NCBI RefSeq assembly: GCF_026151165.2
Contig: NZ_CP117849.1
Coordinates: 2,480,001-2,544,000, forward strand
DNA length: 64,000 bases
Source of the DNA: Cryobacterium sp. SO2
GTDB lineage: Bacteria; Actinomycetota; Actinomycetes; Actinomycetales; Microbacteriaceae
Direction of reading: 5' to 3'
Part shown: positions 34,545-44,124 of the stretch, piece after piece
Position numbering within the stretch: the stretch's first letter is position 1
Layout: every line of letters starts with the position of its first letter
The notes under the pieces: generated by a model
What the model was told of the DNA's origin: nothing
The model's database searches: none
Seen by the model: only the letters and a program-made list of their open reading frames with translations
Position numbers and translations under genes: made by a program

Positions 34545-35678
34545 TCAGTGCGAATCGCTGAGCAACGGAAACTCAACGGTGAAGGTCGCGCCTCGGCCGG
34601 CCCCCGCACTCTCGGCTCGGATGCGTCCACCGTGGGCCTCGGTGATCGACTCGGCGATCGCCAGACCTACGCCCGAGCCACCGTGAGCACGGTCCCGGCT
34701 GGCGTCCACTCGGTAGAAACGCTCGAAAACATGCGAAATGTGCTCTGCCGGAATCCCATCACCCTCATCGGACACGGCCATCACCGCCATACCGCCGACT
34801 ACCGCGGCGGAGATCACCACTTGGCGCCCGGACGGCGTGTGTCGAACCGCGTTATCGAGGAGATTCGTCAGGACCTGACCGATGCGATCGCTATCCCCAT
34901 CAATGGAGGCATCTCGGGAATCGGCGGTCATGGTGACTGTGAGCGTGACGTTCTGGGCAGCGTACTGCGCCGTAGCCTTGGCTACAGCATCCGCGACCAC
35001 TTGAGCAATGGGCAGGCGTCGACGGTGCATTGTGAGCCGGCCTTCCTCCGCAGTCGTCACAATGGAGACGTCCTCGCTGAGCCGTGCCAGACGAGTTACC
35101 TGGTCCCCCAGCATCGTGAGTGTTGCCGGATCCGCTTCCTGCACTCCGTCGGCAATGGCCTCAAGATACGCTCCGATCGTGGTGATGGGAGTACGCATCT
35201 CGTGCGCGAGGTCGCCCAGCATTCTGGTTCTGGTCGCTTCGATTCGGCCGAGATCAGTGGCCATCGAGTTGAAGGCCGAGGTGAGGTCGTCGAACTCCCG
35301 GCCCAGGCCCACAGCGGGGATGCGCGCCGTGTAGTCCCCATTCGCAACCCGGCCAGCGGCTTCGGTGACCGGTGTCAAGGATCGGGTTATTCGGCGGGAC
35401 AAAAACAGGCTAACCCCGACCGAGGCTGCCAGAGCGGCAAGGAGGGCCACGGCCAGGGACAACATGGATGCGGTCCGGAATGCTTCTTCGGCATGCATTG
35501 TCGAGTCGGCGCCGGAACCACCCATACCCATCATGTGCACGTGGAAGATTGCTGGGCCGATGCCGGCGACAACGACCCAGGCCGTTGCTACCCCGACAAG
35601 TACGACGACGAGGATGGCTCCGAGGAGGCGTGCGCTGAGGTCCCTGGGGCCGGGTGCGCGACTCCGTTTGTCGGTCAT
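34545..35678 (-). CDS. Sensor histidine kinase with His/Met-rich sensor loop
   Basis: The 377-aa kinase has two membrane spans (about residues 18-40 and 70-94) flanking a short outer loop FHVHMMGMGGSGADSTMHAE. A HAMP domain follows, then the phospho-accepting His159 in LAHEMRTP and an ATPase domain (NLLDNAVRHT, DEGDGI, GSGVGLAI). The loop is full of His and Met, which suggests copper or silver sensing. It overlaps the regulator gene by four bases. Confidence 0.93.
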   Translation of the reverse strand: MTDKRSRAPGPRDLSARLLGAILVVVLVGVATAWVVVAGIGPAIFHVHMMGMGGSGADSTMHAEEAFRTASMLSLAVALLAALAASVGVSLFLSRRITRSLTPVTEAAGRVANGDYTARIPAVGLGREFDDLTSAFNSMATDLGRIEATRTRMLGDLAHEMRTPITTIGAYLEAIADGVQEADPATLTMLGDQVTRLARLSEDVSIVTTAEEGRLTMHRRRLPIAQVVADAVAKATAQYAAQNVTLTVTMTADSRDASIDGDSDRIGQVLTNLLDNAVRHTPSGRQVVISAAVVGGMAVMAVSDEGDGIPAEHISHVFERFYRVDASRDRAHGGSGVGLAIAESITEAHGGRIRAESAGAGRGATFTVEFPLLSDSH

Positions 35679-36412
35679 GCTCCCGCGCCCATCTGGTAAC
35701 CGACCCCGCGCACAGTCCGAATGAAGACCGGTGAAGACGGATCGTCGCCGATTTTGCGGCGCACATGACCGATGTGCACATCAACCAGATGCGGATCGCT
35801 CATCCAACCGTCACCCCACACCGCCTCGATGAGCTGTTGTCGAGAGAAAACGATGCGAGGTTGGCTCGCCAGCGCTGCCAGGACGTCAAACTCTGTGCGC
35901 GTGAGATCTACCGACTCGCCGTTCCGGCGGACTTCGTGACCGGCGATGTCGATTCGTAGGGAGCCGAAAACGAGTTCGGGCGAGCCAATGTTTTCGGCCT
36001 GCTCGCTGGGGCGCGGTCGGCGGAGCATGGCACGCACTCGTGCAACAAGCTCACGCGGACTGAACGGCTTGGTCAGGTAGTCGTCCGCACCGACGGAGAG
36101 CCCAACGAGCTTGTCAATCTCTTCAACGCGCGCGGTGAGCATGATGATGTAGCAGTCGGTGAAGGTGCGGACAATCCGACAGACTTCAATACCGTCCATA
36201 GCCGGCAAGCCCAGGTCTAGAACGATAATGGCCGGCGCCCAGTCTCGAGCCTTGGCGACAGCAGAGGCCCCGTCTGGTGCCGTCTCGACATCGAACCCGT
36301 CTCGTTCGAGGTACCCGGCGACAAGCTCGAGTAAGGGCACCTCGTCATCCACCACCAGCACGCGCGGCCGTGGCTCGGGTGTCGATTGAGACCTAATGGT
36401 GGCTGACGTCAT
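35675..36412 (-). CDS. OmpR-family response regulator
   Basis: From the ATG at 36412 (GGAGGG upstream) the protein has 245 residues. The receiver domain has the acidic pair VVDDE and phospho-acceptor Asp66 (IIVLDLGLP). The C-terminal winged helix shows RTEFDVLAALASQPRIVFSR and VDVHIGHVRRKIG. It pairs with the co-transcribed kinase and probably controls the neighbouring copper genes. Confidence 0.94.
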   Translation of the reverse strand: MTSATIRSQSTPEPRPRVLVVDDEVPLLELVAGYLERDGFDVETAPDGASAVAKARDWAPAIIVLDLGLPAMDGIEVCRIVRTFTDCYIIMLTARVEEIDKLVGLSVGADDYLTKPFSPRELVARVRAMLRRPRPSEQAENIGSPELVFGSLRIDIAGHEVRRNGESVDLTRTEFDVLAALASQPRIVFSRQQLIEAVWGDGWMSDPHLVDVHIGHVRRKIGDDPSSPVFIRTVRGVGYQMGAGA

Positions 36413-36574
36413 GGTCTCATTGTCCCTCCGCAAGCTTCACGGGCCTGCCGGATGACCGGCAGCAACCGACATACCCAGCAAACCTTTGTCGATAGCCCGG
36501 CTACCTGGCCGCTCATGACGCATTCCGCTCCCTCGTGAGCTTGTCCGCTTGGACTACCTGGCTCGGGAATGGGG

Positions 36575-39007
36575 CTACCGGATCTCGCTCATCGCTGGTT
36601 CCGTCGCCGAACCCAGAGGGGTCTCAGATGGAGTCGGCAAATGCAGTCTCTTCAACAGCAATGCGTTGACGGCAACGATGACGCTTGAGCCTGACATAGA
36701 GATCGCGGCGATCTCCGGGCTGAGCTTGATGCCAAACCCTGGATAGAAAATCCCCGCTGCAATCGGGAGGGCGATCACGTTGTACCCAATTGCCCAACCG
36801 AGGTTCTGACGCATCTTGCGAACGGTGCCTTTTCCGATGCGCAGGGCGATGGGAACATCGAGCGGGTCGGAGCGCATGAGGACTACGTCCGCGGTCTCGA
36901 TGGCGACGTCGGTCCCCGCCCCAATGGCGATTCCCAGATCAGCCTGAGCCAAAGCGGGAGCGTCGTTTACGCCATCACCGACCATGGCAACTCGTCTCCC
37001 CGCCTGCTGGAGCGCGGCGATCTTCGCTGACTTTTCCTCTGGCAGCACCTCGGCGATGATCGTGTCGATCTTCAGCAGAGACGCGATTCGCTGGGCGGTG
37101 GCCACGTTGTCACCGGTCAGCATCACAACTTCAATTCCTGCATCATGAAGCGCTTCTACGGCGGCGGACGCGGTCTCCCGGACGGCATCAGCAAGGGCCA
37201 CGACCCCAACCGCCCGGCCGTCGACGGCGATGAGCACTGCCGTACGCCCCGTCGCCGCTAGTTCATCGCGTTTCGGAATCACCGGTCCTGCGTCCACTCC
37301 TTGGTCGAGAAGTAGTTTGTGGTTACCGACGAGTACCCGGTGGCCGTCCACCGTGGCTCCGGCACCGTGGCCTGGCACGTTTCGGAAGTCCGAAGCCGCC
37401 AGAATCGGGACGTTCCTGCTGGTGGCATAGTCCACGACAGCACCAGCAAGGGGGTGCTCAGATTCCCTCTCGACGGCGGCAACCAGAGCCAGGAGAGATT
37501 GCTCGTCGTAGCCGATGGTGAAGAAGTCTGTGACCTCTGGTTGGCCTTTGGTGAGGGTGCCGGTCTTATCCATCACAACCGTGTCGATCCGGGCCGCGGT
37601 TTCCAGCGCAGTGGCGTTCTTGAACAGAACGCCACGTTTCGCTCCCAGTCCGGTGCCGACCATGATCGCCGTGGGCGTAGCCAATCCGAGCGCGTCAGGG
37701 CACGTGATGACGACCACAGTGATTGCGAAGAGGATAGCGGTCGGGAGGCTGGCCCCTGTGACAAGCCATGCCGCCAGTGTCAGTCCTCCGCCGATCAGCG
37801 CCACCAAGACCAGCCAGAATGCGGCTCGATCAGCCAGGCGTTGACCGGGTGCCTTGGAGTTCTGGGCTTCTTGGACTAGGGCAACGATCTGGGCCAAGGC
37901 GGTGTCCGCGCCCACCTTTGTCGCCCGCACCCTGAGTGTTCCGGTGGTGTTGACCGTTGCACCGATGACGGCTGATCCAACGGATTTTGCGACAGGCAGG
38001 CTCTCGCCCGTGACCATGGACTCATCGATATCGGAATCGCCCTCCTCCACGACTCCGTCGGTCGGGACCTTTGCGCCGGGCCGCACCATCATCAGGTCAC
38101 CGGGAAGCACCTCGGCGGTGGGCACTTCGATCGCCTCACCGTTTCGAAGGACGATTGCCATGGACGGTGCGAGCTCCAACAGGGTGCGGATGGCGTCGTT
38201 CGCCCCGCCGCGTGCTCGCATTTCGAACCAGTGGCCCAATAGAACGAAGCTGGCCAACACCGTGGCCGCTTCAAAGAAGACCTCTCCGCCGCCGGTCAAG
38301 GTGACGATCACGCTGTACAGCCACCCGGAGCCCACTCCAACTGCGACGAGCACCATCATGTCCAGAGTTCGGGCTCGCAACGCTCGGAACGCACCATCGA
38401 AGAAGATCCAGGCCGCGTAGAAGATCACCGGGAGAGACAGAATCAACGAGAACACGTCATCCCGCAGACCAAACGGTGCGGGCACCGTGAAACCGATCAC
38501 ATCCCGTCCAATCGGCGACCACAAGATGATCGGTATCGACAAGATTGCCGCTACCAGGAACCTATTGCGCATATCGCGCACCATGGCATCCATCGACATG
38601 CCCGCGTGAGCTCCGCCGTGACCCATCGTGTCCTGAGCTGTCCGCGTAACGTGCTCCTTGTGTGCAATATCTCGGTCGGGCCCCTCGTGCGACATGGACG
38701 AGCTGTGGGTCATGCCCGTCGGCTGAGAGCCGTTGTTCATTTCCTCGGAGCCTTCGAGGGGATCGCAAATGTGCTCAGGCACCGAACGGCCCGCGCAGTG
38801 ATAGCCGCAGGCTTGGACCCAGCGGGTTAGCTCAGCCACAGAAGTCTGACTGGGGTCATAAGTGACTACCGCTGTCTGGGCGACCGGATTTGCCTCCACG
38901 CGAATCGCTCCAGGCCGGCGGCCCAGCATAGATTCGGCGACGGCTTTCGAGGAAGCCCACTGCACGCCGCCAACCTCCATCACCGTTGATAGTTCTTCGG
39001 TGCTCAT
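36575..39007 (-). CDS. Heavy-metal P1B-type ATPase with CPD motif (CopB-like)
   Basis: The 810-aa pump has an N-terminal HMA-like domain without CxxC, then a His/Met-rich stretch (residues 98-142). Eight spans follow, with TGES at 333-336, phosphorylated Asp480 in DKTGT and GDGVNDAPALAQ. The ion-binding motif in span 6 is CPDALGLATP (CPD at 436-438) rather than CPC or CPH. The layout resembles CopB-type copper exporters. Its promoter faces the three CsoR-like boxes. Confidence 0.9.
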   Translation of the reverse strand: MSTEELSTVMEVGGVQWASSKAVAESMLGRRPGAIRVEANPVAQTAVVTYDPSQTSVAELTRWVQACGYHCAGRSVPEHICDPLEGSEEMNNGSQPTGMTHSSSMSHEGPDRDIAHKEHVTRTAQDTMGHGGAHAGMSMDAMVRDMRNRFLVAAILSIPIILWSPIGRDVIGFTVPAPFGLRDDVFSLILSLPVIFYAAWIFFDGAFRALRARTLDMMVLVAVGVGSGWLYSVIVTLTGGGEVFFEAATVLASFVLLGHWFEMRARGGANDAIRTLLELAPSMAIVLRNGEAIEVPTAEVLPGDLMMVRPGAKVPTDGVVEEGDSDIDESMVTGESLPVAKSVGSAVIGATVNTTGTLRVRATKVGADTALAQIVALVQEAQNSKAPGQRLADRAAFWLVLVALIGGGLTLAAWLVTGASLPTAILFAITVVVITCPDALGLATPTAIMVGTGLGAKRGVLFKNATALETAARIDTVVMDKTGTLTKGQPEVTDFFTIGYDEQSLLALVAAVERESEHPLAGAVVDYATSRNVPILAASDFRNVPGHGAGATVDGHRVLVGNHKLLLDQGVDAGPVIPKRDELAATGRTAVLIAVDGRAVGVVALADAVRETASAAVEALHDAGIEVVMLTGDNVATAQRIASLLKIDTIIAEVLPEEKSAKIAALQQAGRRVAMVGDGVNDAPALAQADLGIAIGAGTDVAIETADVVLMRSDPLDVPIALRIGKGTVRKMRQNLGWAIGYNVIALPIAAGIFYPGFGIKLSPEIAAISMSGSSVIVAVNALLLKRLHLPTPSETPLGSATEPAMSEIR

Positions 39008-39065
39008 GGGCAGGTTCCTTTCATTGCGTTTCGAGAATGACAGGTACGTCTCTCTTGGCTGACGC

Positions 39066-39199
39066 TATACCCCCCTGGGGTACCTGTCAACAAAGGCCCG
39101 CGGGCCTGCGGGCGCCGCGGCATCGAAACGCGGCCTCGAGGCGATCGGGTGAATTTATACCCCAAGGGGGTATAGTGCGGAGTACCCCCCAGGGGTAAA
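39066..39199. promoter_or_regulatory. Three CsoR-like operator boxes in the divergent copper promoter
   Basis: Box 1 TATACCCCCCTGGGGTACC (39066-39084), box 2 TATACCCCAAGGGGGTATA (39156-39174) and box 3 GTACCCCCCAGGGGTAAA (39182-39199) share the TACCCC...GGGGTA palindrome of copper-responsive CsoR repressors. Box 1 lies close to the left ATPase, boxes 2 and 3 close to the chaperone gene. No csoR gene is visible in the window. Confidence 0.82.
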
Positions 39200-39241
39200 T
39201 GTGACGGATTCGACCGTCAGCAACGAAGGGAACTTCTGATC

Positions 39242-39571
39242 ATGCTTACTGGTAAAGACAATGACCTCGGCCTCACAGACTCATCTTGTGCGTGCGCTCA
39301 TGACTCACATCCAGACGTCGCCAACGCTTCACACACGGCTGACTCGGGTTTCTCTCGCACTTTCCAGGTTGCAGGCATGACCTGCTCTCACTGCGTTGCA
39401 AGCGTCACCACAGAGGTGGGCAAGGTAGCCGGAGCGGCGAGAGTCAATGTTGATCTAGTTCCTGGCGGCCTATCCATGGTCACCGTCTCCAGCAGCAGCC
39501 CGGTCGACCCCGCAGCGATCGCCGCCGCTATCGATGAAGCGGGTTACGAACTGACCCTCGAGACCCCGTGA
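39242..39571 (+). CDS. CopZ-like copper chaperone (HMA domain)
   Basis: The 109-aa protein carries an HMA domain in its second half (FQVAGMTCSHCVASVTTEVG with CxxC) and an N-terminal extension with SSCACAHDSH that may also bind copper. It passes Cu(I) to the ATPase encoded directly downstream, with which it overlaps by four bases. The usual CopZ is about 70 residues, so the extension is extra. Confidence 0.9.
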   Translation: MLTGKDNDLGLTDSSCACAHDSHPDVANASHTADSGFSRTFQVAGMTCSHCVASVTTEVGKVAGAARVNVDLVPGGLSMVTVSSSSPVDPAAIAAAIDEAGYELTLETP

Positions 39572-41865
39572 GTGGCGTACAGGTCGATCTTGTCGTCGGC
39601 GGGATGACCTGCACGTCGTGTGCAGCGCGGATCGAGAAGAAACTGAATCGAATGGCAGGTGTCGAGGCCACGGTCAATTACGCGACGGAGAAGGCGAGCG
39701 TGTTCATTCCAGACGGTACGTCCGTTGAGGATGCCATCGCCACCATTGAGGCAACCGGGTACACGGCGGTCCTCCCCCGCCCCGTAAGCCCCTCGCCTGA
39801 CGGGGCAGCCATACCCACCGAAGCCGAAAAAGAGGTTGAAAGTCTTCGCCAGCGATTGGTGCTCTCCGCGGTGCTGGCCGCACCGGTCGTGGCGCTGTCC
39901 ATGATCGCTCCCTTCCAGTTCTCCAACTGGCAGTGGCTTGCCCTTGCGCTGGCCGGTCCCGTAGCGATCTGGGGTGCCTGGCCATTCCACCGCGCTGCCT
40001 GGGTCAACTTGCGGCACGGCGCGGCGACCATGGACACCCTGATCAGCATGGGAGTGCTCGCGGCACTCGGATGGTCGTTATACGCCCTATTCTTCGGAAC
40101 GGCGGGAATGACCGGAATGACCATGAGCTTCAGCCTCACCACAGAACCCGGCGGCGGTGCGCACGAAATCTACCTTGAAGTCGCGTCGGCTGTCACGGTC
40201 TTCATCCTCGCCGGTCGATACTTTGAAGCACGCGCAAAAAAGCAATCAGGCGCCGCGCTGCGTGCCTTGCTCGAGCTCGGTGCCAAGGAAGCAACACTGC
40301 TGCGTGACGGCGTCGAGACCGCCGTGCCCACGTCTTCGCTGATCGTTGGTGACCGTTTCGTGGTGCGTCCCGGCGAAAAAATCGCCACAGACGGCACCGT
40401 CGTCGAAGGAAACTCGGCGGTCGATGCGAGCATGCTCACCGGTGAGTCCGTGCCCGTCGAGGTCAGCCCGGGCGATGCCGTGGTCGGCGCCACCATGAAC
40501 TCCGGTGGCCGCCTCGTCATCCAGGCAACACGGATCGGCGCCGACACTCAGCTGGCCCAGCTAGGTCGCCTGGTCGAACAAGCTCAGACGGGCAAAGCGG
40601 AGGTGCAGCGCCTCGCCGATCGAGTCTCCGCCATTTTCGTGCCCATCGTGATAGCCCTCGCCCTCGGCACCCTCGTTGTCTGGCTCCTGGTCGGGGCCGG
40701 CCCCGTGGTCGCATTCACGGCAGCAGTGGCGACGCTCATCATCGCCTGCCCCTGCGCACTCGGATTGGCCACTCCGACAGCTCTACTCGTCGGAACTGGT
40801 CGGGGCGCCCAACTGGGCATCCTCATCAAGGGACCGCAGATTCTCGAGTCGACCCGACGAGTTGACACCATCGTTCTCGACAAGACCGGCACCGTCACCA
40901 CCGGGCAGATGACCCTCGTTGCTGTCCACTCGACGGACAACACCACTGACGAGGAGCTCCTCGTTCTCGCCGGCGCTGCTGAGTCGGGATCAGAACACCC
41001 GATCGCCAAATCGATCGTGACCGGAGCGCGAGCGCGTGTGCAGACGCTCCCGACGCCGGAGGCCTTTTCGTCCACGGATGGCCTCGGCGTGCAGGCCGTC
41101 GTCGACGGACGCGTCGTGCTGGTCGGACGCCCTAGCTGGCTCAGTGAAAACTGGTCTATCGAGCTGCCCAACGAGCTCAGACTCGCCTTGTCCTCCTGCG
41201 AGTCGCACGGTCAGACAGCCGTCGCCGTCGCCTGGGACGGGCAGGCGCAAGGCGTCCTGGCTGTATCTGACGTGGTCAAGGACTCCAGTGCCGCCGCGAT
41301 CGAGGAATTCCGTCGCCTGGGTTTGCAACCCGTGCTGCTCACTGGTGACAACGAAACCGTGGCGCGCGTCGTGGGTGCTGAGTTGGGCATCGCTGACGTT
41401 CGTGCCGGTGTGCTCCCGGCCGAGAAGGCCGAAGTGATCAGAGAACTCCAGCGAGCCGGCCGGGTGGTGGCCATGGTCGGTGACGGAGTGAACGATGCTG
41501 TGGCGCTGGCAACCGCGGACTTGGGAATCGCGATGGGCACCGGCACCGACGTCGCCATCGAGGCCAGCGATCTGACCTTGATCCGCAGCGACCTTGTCGC
41601 TGCCGCCGACGCCATCCGGCTTTCTCGGCGCACCCTGGCCACCATCAAGGCCAACCTCTTCTGGGCTTTCGCATACAACGTGGCCGCGATCCCGCTTGCC
41701 ATGCTGGGCCTGCTCAACCCGCTCATCGCGGGCGCCGCTATGGCGTTGTCATCGGTCTTCGTCGTCAGCAACAGCCTGCGGCTGCGCGGCTTTCGTGGCC
41801 TCGACGTGCGGGTGACGCAGACGACCTCCCTGACTCGGAAGGCCCACCCGGTCGAGATCAGCTGA
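39568..41865 (+). CDS. copA: Copper-exporting P-type ATPase CopA
   Basis: The 765-aa pump starts with GTG inside the chaperone stop region. It has one HMA domain (GGMTCTSCAA, Cys15/18), TGES at 291-294, the ion-binding CPC at 394-396, phosphorylated Asp438 in DKTGT and GDGVNDAVALA. This is a standard P1B-1 Cu(I) exporter. It forms an operon with the copZ-like gene under boxes 2 and 3. A 7-bp hairpin (GCTGAGC/GCTCAGC) spans the stop region at 41861-41878. Confidence 0.96.
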   Translation: MSGVQVDLVVGGMTCTSCAARIEKKLNRMAGVEATVNYATEKASVFIPDGTSVEDAIATIEATGYTAVLPRPVSPSPDGAAIPTEAEKEVESLRQRLVLSAVLAAPVVALSMIAPFQFSNWQWLALALAGPVAIWGAWPFHRAAWVNLRHGAATMDTLISMGVLAALGWSLYALFFGTAGMTGMTMSFSLTTEPGGGAHEIYLEVASAVTVFILAGRYFEARAKKQSGAALRALLELGAKEATLLRDGVETAVPTSSLIVGDRFVVRPGEKIATDGTVVEGNSAVDASMLTGESVPVEVSPGDAVVGATMNSGGRLVIQATRIGADTQLAQLGRLVEQAQTGKAEVQRLADRVSAIFVPIVIALALGTLVVWLLVGAGPVVAFTAAVATLIIACPCALGLATPTALLVGTGRGAQLGILIKGPQILESTRRVDTIVLDKTGTVTTGQMTLVAVHSTDNTTDEELLVLAGAAESGSEHPIAKSIVTGARARVQTLPTPEAFSSTDGLGVQAVVDGRVVLVGRPSWLSENWSIELPNELRLALSSCESHGQTAVAVAWDGQAQGVLAVSDVVKDSSAAAIEEFRRLGLQPVLLTGDNETVARVVGAELGIADVRAGVLPAEKAEVIRELQRAGRVVAMVGDGVNDAVALATADLGIAMGTGTDVAIEASDLTLIRSDLVAAADAIRLSRRTLATIKANLFWAFAYNVAAIPLAMLGLLNPLIAGAAMALSSVFVVSNSLRLRGFRGLDVRVTQTTSLTRKAHPVEIS

Positions 41866-41962
41866 GCTACGGCTCAGCATTCCCAGCTGAACTTTGTCAA
41901 GTGCCGATACGGTTTTGGGTTATCCGCGTTTGCAATCTGGCTTGATCGACCCTGGAGGTGAC

Positions 41963-42451
41963 ATGAACCCGCACGGCAATTCCTTCGCCGGCCATCACCA
42001 ACGGTCCGCCCTCCCCTACGCGTTCACGGCGCTTCTGGTTCTGGCGGCCATGCTGCTGGGGATCTTGGCCATGCACTCCATGATCGGCGGGCACGGCGCC
42101 GCGCCGGCAGCAGCCGCGTCCACCGCACATTCCGACGCCATTCCGAGTGGCACTGACGTCGGAACTCACGTGGCAGTCGCGGCGGTCGCGGCGACTGCCG
42201 CGATGATCCCACTGGTGGTGCACGCCGAAGGTGGCTTGCTCGGTTGCGCCGACTGCATGCTTGACTGCGCCGTGTGGGCGATGACCTGCGCCCTGCTGCT
42301 GGTGTTGGCGGCTCTCATCATTCTTGCTCGCTCGCCGGCCACGTATCGGCGCCTGATCGAGGCGGGCGGGCGCGTCGTCTCCCTGTTCCAGCGCCCTGCG
42401 CTTCATCTCTTCCGGCCTAGCTTGGTCGTTCTCTCCATCAGTCGCACCTAG
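41963..42451 (+). CDS. DUF6153-like membrane protein
   Basis: The ATG at 41963 follows a strong GGAGGTG site. The 162-aa protein has a first span ending in LGILAMHSMIGGHG, a His-containing outer segment, a second hydrophobic part with VVHAEGGLLGCADCMLDCAV and a further span. Small actinobacterial proteins of this type are frequent in copper islands. The Cys and His residues suggest metal contact. The DUF number is from memory. Confidence 0.65.
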   Translation: MNPHGNSFAGHHQRSALPYAFTALLVLAAMLLGILAMHSMIGGHGAAPAAAASTAHSDAIPSGTDVGTHVAVAAVAATAAMIPLVVHAEGGLLGCADCMLDCAVWAMTCALLLVLAALIILARSPATYRRLIEAGGRVVSLFQRPALHLFRPSLVVLSISRT

Positions 42452-42543
42452 AACCGGCATCGGCCTTCGCGTCATTTGACGCCGGCCGTCCTGACGCCGT
42501 ATGGCGAACCGGTTTCTTACGCCTGACACTGAATGGAACAACA

Positions 42544-43155
42544 ATGCCCAAGCCACGTACCTACCTCCTCACTGCCGCGGCCATCGCGACAGCACTCGCT
42601 CTCAGCGCCTGCGCTGGTGGAACCACCGAAGCCGGCTCATCCGCCGCCCCCACATCTCCCGATTCCTCTGCGTCATCCGTCGATTTCGTCGATGCGGACG
42701 TCGAGTTCGCCCAGATGATGATCCCTCATCACGAACAGGCCGTCGAGATGAGCGATGACCTTCTCGCCAAGGACGGCATCGACCAGCGCATCGTGGACCT
42801 GGCCACCGAGATCAAAGACGCACAAGAGCCCGAAATCAAGCAGCTTGAATCCTGGCTCACAGCGTGGGGCATGGATGACACCAGCTCCAGCGAAATGGAC
42901 ATGTCTGACATGGATCACGGCACGGACGGCATGATGTCCGATGACGACATGAACGCCCTCAAGTCCGCGCCCTCAGAAGACGCTGGGAAGGTCTTCCTCG
43001 AACAGATGACCATTCACCACCAGGGCGCCATCGCGATGGCTCAGACCGAAATCGACGAGGGCCAATACCCGGACGCTGTCGACATGGCCACGAACATCGT
43101 GAACAGCCAAACCGCCGAGATTGATGTCATGAACGACATCCTCGCCACACTGTAG
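42544..43155 (+). CDS. DUF305 lipoprotein
   Basis: The 203-aa protein has a lipobox (LALSAC). Its DUF305 domain, a ferritin-like helix pair, carries the His/Met motifs VEFAQMMIPHHEQAVEMSDD and VFLEQMTIHHQGAIAMAQTE. A Met/Asp-rich linker (SEMDMSDMDHGTDGMMSDDD) joins the two halves. Such proteins are secreted, bind copper and are common in metal-resistance islands. Confidence 0.92.
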   Translation: MPKPRTYLLTAAAIATALALSACAGGTTEAGSSAAPTSPDSSASSVDFVDADVEFAQMMIPHHEQAVEMSDDLLAKDGIDQRIVDLATEIKDAQEPEIKQLESWLTAWGMDDTSSSEMDMSDMDHGTDGMMSDDDMNALKSAPSEDAGKVFLEQMTIHHQGAIAMAQTEIDEGQYPDAVDMATNIVNSQTAEIDVMNDILATL

Positions 43156-43167
43156 AACTCCTCCACC

Positions 43168-43200
43168 CGGATCGGGGCCGCGCATCGCGGCCCCGATCCG
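43168..43200 (+). terminator. Strong terminator after the DUF305 gene
   Basis: A perfect 15-bp stem (43168-43182 with 43186-43200) closes on a CAT loop. Confidence 0.85.
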
Positions 43201-43284
43201 AAGCGTGCCCATCCCGGATACCGTCTCCCCGCCTCGCTGAGGCGCCGATGGAGCGCGCCATCGTGATCGCAAGGACCACCATTC

Positions 43285-44124
43285 ATGACCGCATCACCCG
43301 ATCTCTCCCGCAAACAATTGCGCCTAGCTGAAAAGCACCCACGCAGTCGCCGAGGCCGCCAACCACGCCCAGCAACTTGCCGACCGGCCCGCGGCATGAA
43401 AGTCACGCTGCGGAAGCAGCTGTCTTCCGTGGTCGCTCTGGCGTTCGCTGCACTGCTCGCCGTCAGCGTGTCGGTCCCGGCCCTCGCTGTGAACCCCTAC
43501 GCGCAGACCCTCGCAGCGCGCGCTGAGCGATCGGATGCGGCAGTACAGAACTTAACGACGTCGGGGAACGGCACCATCACCGTCGCGCAGGACTCTTTCT
43601 CGTCCCAGGCCATCCAGGAGACGCTGCGAACTGATGACTCACTCCCGGGCGTTTACTCCCAGACCGCTAACACCTATACGAATGATCTCGGCTCTGCGAT
43701 CCAATGGCCTTTCCTCGTTGGCGTGCCGATCTCAACTAACTTCGGCCCGCGGATTCCGCCGTGTGACGGGTGCTCCAGCTTCCACAAAGGCTTGGATATG
43801 AATCCGGGCGTGAATACCCCGATTCAGGCTGTTGCGGATGGCGTCGTGAGAGAAGTCTCCCGAACCGACAAAAGCGGACTGGGTGTGTACGCGATCATCG
43901 ACCACATGATCGACGGGCAACTCGTCAGCAGTTTGTACGCCCACATGACAGAAGGCACTCTGGCCCTTGCCGTCGGTGACCCCGTCCTCGTCGGCCAACT
44001 GGTGGGAAATGTCGGCAGTACCGGTCAAAGTACAGGCCCCCACCTTCACTTCGAGATCCTCCTTGACGGCGACACCCCTACGGACCCGTACGCCTGGTTG
44101 ACAAACAGGGTAGGCGCATCATGA
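43285..44124 (+). CDS. M23-family metallopeptidase, secreted
   Basis: The 279-aa frame includes a possible shorter start at residue 38 (MKVTLRKQ) before a signal peptide ending near PALA. The C-terminal LytM domain has FGPRIPPC, FHKGLDM (HxxxD metal ligands) and TGPHLHFEIL. It would cleave peptide bridges in the cell wall. It overlaps the next M23 gene by four bases. Cell-wall peptidases in copper islands are known but unexplained. Confidence 0.86.
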   Translation: MTASPDLSRKQLRLAEKHPRSRRGRQPRPATCRPARGMKVTLRKQLSSVVALAFAALLAVSVSVPALAVNPYAQTLAARAERSDAAVQNLTTSGNGTITVAQDSFSSQAIQETLRTDDSLPGVYSQTANTYTNDLGSAIQWPFLVGVPISTNFGPRIPPCDGCSSFHKGLDMNPGVNTPIQAVADGVVREVSRTDKSGLGVYAIIDHMIDGQLVSSLYAHMTEGTLALAVGDPVLVGQLVGNVGSTGQSTGPHLHFEILLDGDTPTDPYAWLTNRVGAS

